Origin: Pseudomonas sp. R84
Lineage (GTDB): Bacteria > Pseudomonadota > Gammaproteobacteria > Pseudomonadales > Pseudomonadaceae
Length of the DNA stretch: 64,000 nt
Assembly (NCBI RefSeq): GCF_009834515.1
Contig: NZ_CP019426.1
Location: forward strand, 5,091,001-5,155,000
Direction of reading: 5' to 3'
The notes under the pieces: model-generated
The model's input: only the letters and a program-made list of their open reading frames with translations
What the model was told of the DNA's origin: nothing
Database searches by the model: none
Position numbers and translations under genes: made by a program
Shown: positions 63,137 through 64,000 of the stretch, one piece after another
Position numbering within the stretch: the stretch's first letter is position 1
How the letters are laid out: every line of letters begins with the position of its first letter

Positions 63137-64000
63137 TGGCTGTTTTAAAGGCACCAGCCATTGCGCCGATGAACGCACCAATTGCTCGGTCAGCAAGCCC
63201 AGCAACTGACCGCCATTGCGCCAATGATGCCAGTACAACGGCACGTCGATCGGTTTATCTGGCAACAGTTCCCGCAATAACCCGCGTTGCAGTTGATCGC
63301 GCACTTGCAGTTCCGGCACCAGGCCCCAGCCGAGTCCGGCTTCGGTGAGGCGGATAAAACCCTCCGAGGACGGGCATAAGTGGTGTTCGAATCCACCATC
63401 GACACCCAGCGAGGCGAGATAGCGATGCTGGAGGAAATCATCCGGGCCGAACACTAGCGCCGGGGTGCGCGGCAATTGCTCTGCGCGTACGCCGTCGGGG
63501 AAATGCCGATCAATGAACGCCGGGCTGGCCAGCGCGCGATAACGCATCGCCCCGAGCAACACACTGCGCGCGCCGGCCACCGGTCGTTCGCTGGCGCAAA
63601 GGCACGCGGCCACTTCGCCGGCGCGCATGCGTTTGAGGCCGACCGTCTGGTCTTCGACAATCAGATCGAGCAGCAAATGTTGTTCAGCACAGAAATCGCC
63701 TACAGCTTCAGCCCACCAGGTGGCGAGGCTGTCGGCATTCAAGGCGATGCGCAGACGTTCCGGCAGGCCCTCTTCGTCCAGCGCGGGCACCAGCGTCTGC
63801 AAGTCGCGCTCAAGCAAACGCACCTGCTGCACATGGTTGAGCAGGCGCCGGCCAATCTCGGTCGGCGATGGCGGCGTACCGCGCACCAGCACCGGTTGCC
63901 CGACCCGCGCCTCCAGCAGTTTGATCCGCTGCGAAATCGCCGACTGTGACAACCCAAGCACCTGCGCGGCCCGTTCGAATCCGGCCTGCTCGACCACGGC
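63134..64000 (-). CDS. argP: LysR family regulator ArgP (5' end outside window)
   Basis: The frame is open to the window end, and only a few N-terminal residues are missing. The helix-turn-helix GFERAAQVLGLSQSAISQRIKLLEARVGQPVLVR and the effector domain (ALNADSLATWWAEAV, VEDQTVGLKRMRAGEVAACLCA) match the ArgP/IciA family. ArgP senses lysine and arginine and usually activates the exporter gene argO, which would lie divergently outside this window. Confidence 0.88.
   Translation of the reverse strand, partial: AVVEQAGFERAAQVLGLSQSAISQRIKLLEARVGQPVLVRGTPPSPTEIGRRLLNHVQQVRLLERDLQTLVPALDEEGLPERLRIALNADSLATWWAEAVGDFCAEQHLLLDLIVEDQTVGLKRMRAGEVAACLCASERPVAGARSVLLGAMRYRALASPAFIDRHFPDGVRAEQLPRTPALVFGPDDFLQHRYLASLGVDGGFEHHLCPSSEGFIRLTEAGLGWGLVPELQVRDQLQRGLLRELLPDKPIDVPLYWHHWRNGGQLLGLLTEQLVRSSAQWLVPLKQP

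Overview
The window looks like a chromosomal segment of a fluorescent Pseudomonas, probably of the P. fluorescens group. The evidence is high-GC coding sequence, the gene families (MoxR/DUF58 operon, MifSR-KgtP-like cluster, PobR/PobA, ArgP, class I fumarase) and two REP families typical of these bacteria (GATCGCAGCCTTCGGCAGC and GGGAGCGAGCCTGCTCGC types). This is recognition from memory; no database search was run. No rRNA, tRNA, CRISPR array or prophage was seen.

Layout. 1-4.5 kb: an operon of DUF4129, DUF4350, MoxR ATPase and DUF58 genes on the + strand. 4.6-20.3 kb, - strand: the A side of an insecticidal-type toxin complex (Tc). TcA is split into an N-terminal chain (VRP1 type) and a C-terminal chain (neuraminidase-like, pore and TcB-binding). 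A giant Ig-module protein is translationally coupled downstream, and a second Ig-repeat protein lies upstream. 20.9-28.6 kb: ordinary genes (PilZ, small lipoprotein, pyruvate kinase, enoyl-CoA hydratase, ferredoxin reductase, diguanylate cyclase, fumarase). 28.8-38.8 kb, + strand: the B/C side, with a TcB (SpvB-type) gene and two tandem TccC-type Rhs genes. These two share a near-identical 1.57 kb core but have unrelated C-terminal toxin regions. 38.9-43.7 kb: sensor kinase, sigma-54 activator and alpha-ketoglutarate-type permease, with a sigma-54 promoter and paired upstream repeats. 44-51.7 kb: small enzymes, an AraC regulator, and an aldehyde dehydrogenase/TPP decarboxylase operon beside a LysR gene. 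51.9-58.7 kb: NAD(P)-binding protein, MBL-fold protein, LysR, pobR/pobA and an MFS exporter. 58.8-60.1 kb: an IS110-family element sitting between two REP sequences. 60.1-64 kb: periplasmic Cache protein, coiled-coil membrane protein, epimerase and argP (cut by the window end).

How it fits together. The TcA chains, TcB and the two TccC proteins could assemble one translocating toxin with two interchangeable effectors. The two halves of the Tc locus are about 8.5 kb apart with housekeeping genes between them. They carry the same 16-bp palindrome core CTGTCAGATCTGACAG, extended to 20 bp at each site, upstream of tcA and of tcB, and a degenerate third copy lies upstream of the Ig-repeat gene. 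This points to one unknown regulator controlling all three transcription units. A G10 tract inside the N-terminal TcA gene could act as a phase-variation switch. Intergenic spaces are rich in REP/REPIN hairpins and in a MITE-like CTCTCCC element of about 160-290 bp.
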